Source: an uncultured Rubritalea sp. (lineage in GTDB: Bacteria > Verrucomicrobiota > Verrucomicrobiia > Verrucomicrobiales > Akkermansiaceae). From it: 64,000 nucleotides of DNA. Below the pieces are notes generated by a model. The model searched no databases, was not told the origin of the DNA, and saw only the letters and a list, made by a program, of their open reading frames with translations. How positions within the stretch are numbered: the first letter of the stretch is position 1; every line of letters begins with the position of its first letter. The stretch covers positions 18,337 through 82,336 of the forward strand of contig CAKZNV010000119.1 of assembly GCA_937132085.1 (NCBI GenBank), written 5' to 3'. Shown piece by piece: positions 61,836 through 64,000 of this stretch. Both the position numbers and the translations under genes were made by a program.

Positions 61836-62261
61836 TGAAATCCTTCCCAATACTTATTATCATTGGAAGCATCTTTGCATTGCTATTCTACGCATGCTCT
61901 CCATCCAAATCCTCAGGGAAAAAACGCAGTTGCAAAGTTAGAATCGGCATTGAACCAACCTGTTTATGCCGACGAAACCTCTGCTCTAGCTCATGCAGTT
62001 AAAGTAGCCGATAAATACACTCAGTATTTTAGAAGCAAATGCGACAAAAACGAAGTTGATAGACTCAGATTTACATTAGAACTAAAAAGCTCTTCCACTT
62101 CTAAAGACAAAAAACCAAACGCACCCGATTGGTTTAAAAACCCTTCAACAGAAACCCTCTCCTACACACGTCAAGCTTACCGCAAAACGGATTTCAGCAA
62201 CGAAGTCACACTCTGGCATCATGATGGGTATCTGTATCTAGAAATCAGCTTCTGGGACTAG
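61835..62261 (+). pseudogene. Lipoprotein gene broken by a one-base change in an A run
   Basis: ATG 61835 opens a lipoprotein signal (MKSFPILIIIGSIFALLFYAC) that runs to SPSKSSGKK. At the six-A run 61919-61924 the downstream coding sense moves to another frame (NAVAKLESALNQPVYADETS and onward, ending LYLEISFWD). The original frame soon stops. Removing one A restores one 142-codon gene. It could be a phase-variable or decayed gene, or a sequencing error. It is preceded by the AUC-start lipoprotein gene. Confidence 0.6.
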
Positions 62262-62295
62262 AACTCTGGCAGCCCCCACCCAACGCACCAAAAGC

Positions 62296-63954
62296 CTACT
62301 TCACAAGCAAACTCTTCGCCATAGCAACAGCCTGCTTACCGTCACCGCCACCAAGCATTCTCACTAACTCCTCAACACGTTCTTTACCCGCTACTTCACG
62401 CATTGTTGAAAGCGTTCTGCCTGACTCCACTAGCTTCTCTACTACGAAATGCTGACTAGCCACACCTGCCACTTGAGGGAAGTGCGTGATCGATACCACC
62501 TGATGATTCTCACCTAACGCCGCCATCTTCTCACCCACTGCTCTAGCTATCTCTCCGCCCACATTGGCATCGATCTCATCGAACACCATCAGCGGAGTTG
62601 CATCTTGATCCGCCAGCGCACTTTTCACCGCTAGCATCACTCTGGAAATTTCACCACTAGAAGCAACCTGCCTCAGAGGCTTCAACGGCTCACCTGGGTT
62701 TGGTCCAAACTGGAAATCTACTCCCTCCATTCCACCTGAAGCAGGCTTATCATGCGACACTAGCTCTAGCTCGAATGCAGCCTGTTTGAAGCCTAGATCT
62801 TTAAGATGCCCAGCAATTAGCTTAGCCAGCTTAGGAGCACACTTCTTACGAACTGCACTTAACTTCACACCACTAGCCAGCACCTTTTCATACAACGCAT
62901 CCACCTCTACTTGTAAATCTTCCAGCACACCATCACGGTTCTCTATTTCAAATAATCTCTGTCTAGCCTCCTCACCATGCTGCATCACTGCCTCTATCGT
63001 AGAACCATACTTTCGCTTAAGATTCTCAAAGAGATTAATTCTCTCCGCCAACACACGCTCCTCCTCAGGATCCATTTCTAAATCCTCTGCGTAATCCACC
63101 ATCTCACGCTCTAAATCTTGTAACTCCAGTGCAGCCTGCTCTAGCCCAGCCAGCCTATCAGCCACACTCGGATCTAACCTACCCAGCTCAGCCGCAGCTC
63201 TCTGCACCTCACCCATCGCATCATTCACCGTATTCTCTAACAGACCTGCGATTTTACCAGAATACTCCACCAACTTAGAACCATTCGATGCTCTCTGATA
63301 TCGCTGTTCCACGTCCTCTTCTTCATCCGGTTTAAGCTCAGCACCATCGATCTCATCTAGCTGAAATTTCAGCAAATCTAGCTCCTGCTCATTCGCTCGC
63401 TCAGAGTTTCTAAGATCCTCCAGACGCATGCTCTTCTCCTTCCACTCGCTCCACAGCTGACGATATCCAGACAGAGATTTCTCGGCACCGCTGCCGGCAT
63501 AGGCATCCAACATAGAAAGTTGACGATCCACCGATAAGAGCGACTGATGATCGTGAGGACCATGCAGATCCACCACCTCTTCACCAAGAGCTTTCAGCAC
63601 TGCCAAAGTCGCTGGCGAATTATTAACAAATTGCTTATTACTACTCTGCCCCACCACACGCTTGATGATCAGCATGTCTTCCTCGCACGGCTCTACCCCA
63701 GCATCTTCTAAAATTTCGTTCACTCGGCACAGAGTCGTTTCATTCAAATAGAAAACTGCCTCCACTGTGCAGCTACTCTCACCAGTTCGGATCAGCCCCT
63801 TATCAGCACGCTCACCGAGCACTAGCTTCAGCGCTCCTACGATCACACTCTTACCCGCACCAGTCTCACCAGTCACCCCCACTAAGCCACCGTCAAGCTG
63901 CCATTCCAGCTTCTCTACCAGTGCCAAATTCTGTATCTTTAATAAACTAAGCAT
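62296..63954 (-). CDS. recN: DNA repair protein RecN
   Basis: The 552-residue protein is a standard RecN: MLSLLKIQNLALVEKLEWQL, Walker A GVTGETGAGKSVIVGALKLVLG (26-47), the long coiled-coil arms, and the C-terminal signature PGEPLKPLRQVASSGEISRVMLAVKSAL with MVFDEIDANVGGEIARAVGEKM (Walker B) and SITHFPQVAG. It is an SMC-like ATPase in double-strand-break repair. The start ATG 63954 is 46 bp from the window edge, so its promoter is only partly visible. Confidence 0.97.
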   Translation of the reverse strand: MLSLLKIQNLALVEKLEWQLDGGLVGVTGETGAGKSVIVGALKLVLGERADKGLIRTGESSCTVEAVFYLNETTLCRVNEILEDAGVEPCEEDMLIIKRVVGQSSNKQFVNNSPATLAVLKALGEEVVDLHGPHDHQSLLSVDRQLSMLDAYAGSGAEKSLSGYRQLWSEWKEKSMRLEDLRNSERANEQELDLLKFQLDEIDGAELKPDEEEDVEQRYQRASNGSKLVEYSGKIAGLLENTVNDAMGEVQRAAAELGRLDPSVADRLAGLEQAALELQDLEREMVDYAEDLEMDPEEERVLAERINLFENLKRKYGSTIEAVMQHGEEARQRLFEIENRDGVLEDLQVEVDALYEKVLASGVKLSAVRKKCAPKLAKLIAGHLKDLGFKQAAFELELVSHDKPASGGMEGVDFQFGPNPGEPLKPLRQVASSGEISRVMLAVKSALADQDATPLMVFDEIDANVGGEIARAVGEKMAALGENHQVVSITHFPQVAGVASQHFVVEKLVESGRTLSTMREVAGKERVEELVRMLGGGDGKQAVAMAKSLLVK

Positions 63955-64000
63955 TTTCTATTCAATTGTCTTTCGTGAACAAATGAACACTTAACATCCA

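Overview
The window looks like chromosome of a verrucomicrobium, most likely in the Rubritalea/Verrucomicrobiaceae area. Three things point there. The 1245-residue pilin-like protein right of the island looks like a Verru_Chthon cassette protein. The flanks combine a TamA/TamB pair, RecN, HolB, an Mn-type superoxide dismutase and a phosphofructokinase. Shine-Dalgarno sequences are poor or absent before most genes. The species assignment is inference.

Layout. Positions 1-13.2 kb and 51.5-64 kb are core chromosome: outer-membrane assembly (tamB-tamA), an NHL-repeat secreted protein, DNA polymerase III delta prime, a HAD phosphatase, phosphofructokinase, superoxide dismutase, an MtfA-like peptidase, a MarR regulator and tRNA-Ser(GCU) on the left; the Verru_Chthon-type protein, a serine hydrolase, a dynamin-like GTPase, a polysaccharide deacetylase, an FmdB zinc ribbon, a metallophosphoesterase, two damaged-looking lipoprotein genes and recN on the right.

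Between them lies an integrated element of about 38 kb (13277-51459). It is bounded by a perfect 32-bp direct repeat of the 3' end of tRNA-Ser(GCU), and a tyrosine recombinase gene sits just inside the right end. Near each end is a 26-bp repeat that is a good candidate for integrase arm-type binding. The element brings its own terminator next to the rebuilt tRNA; the original tRNA terminator has been moved to the far end.

The left third of the element is a replication and control module: an excisionase-like HTH protein, a TOPRIM primase-like protein, a superfamily 3 helicase, two unknown proteins with C-terminal winged-helix-like segments, an iteron-like cluster and an XRE repressor. Next come two GYF-domain membrane proteins (one with a sulfatase-modifying-factor-like domain), small lipoprotein/membrane proteins and a DUF932 protein. 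No capsid, packaging or conjugation genes were recognised.

The right half is a dense defence region. On the minus strand runs a Dcm-like cytosine methyltransferase, a MORC/MutL-like GHKL ATPase, an HNH nuclease, a SNF2 ATPase, a free-standing EcoRII-N-like DNA-recognition protein, a two-TM protein and a small charged protein. Divergently, on the plus strand, run a NERD-nuclease/SF1 helicase, DrmA, DrmB, a second SF1 helicase and an unknown 597-residue protein, then an EEP-family nuclease, a possible phosphorothioate-sensing HNH enzyme and an HTH protein. The two divergent operons share one 299-bp intergenic region. They look like a composite of a MORC-type restriction-modification system and a DISARM-like system lacking the usual DrmC phospholipase-D nuclease. 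This is the best candidate here for an undescribed system.
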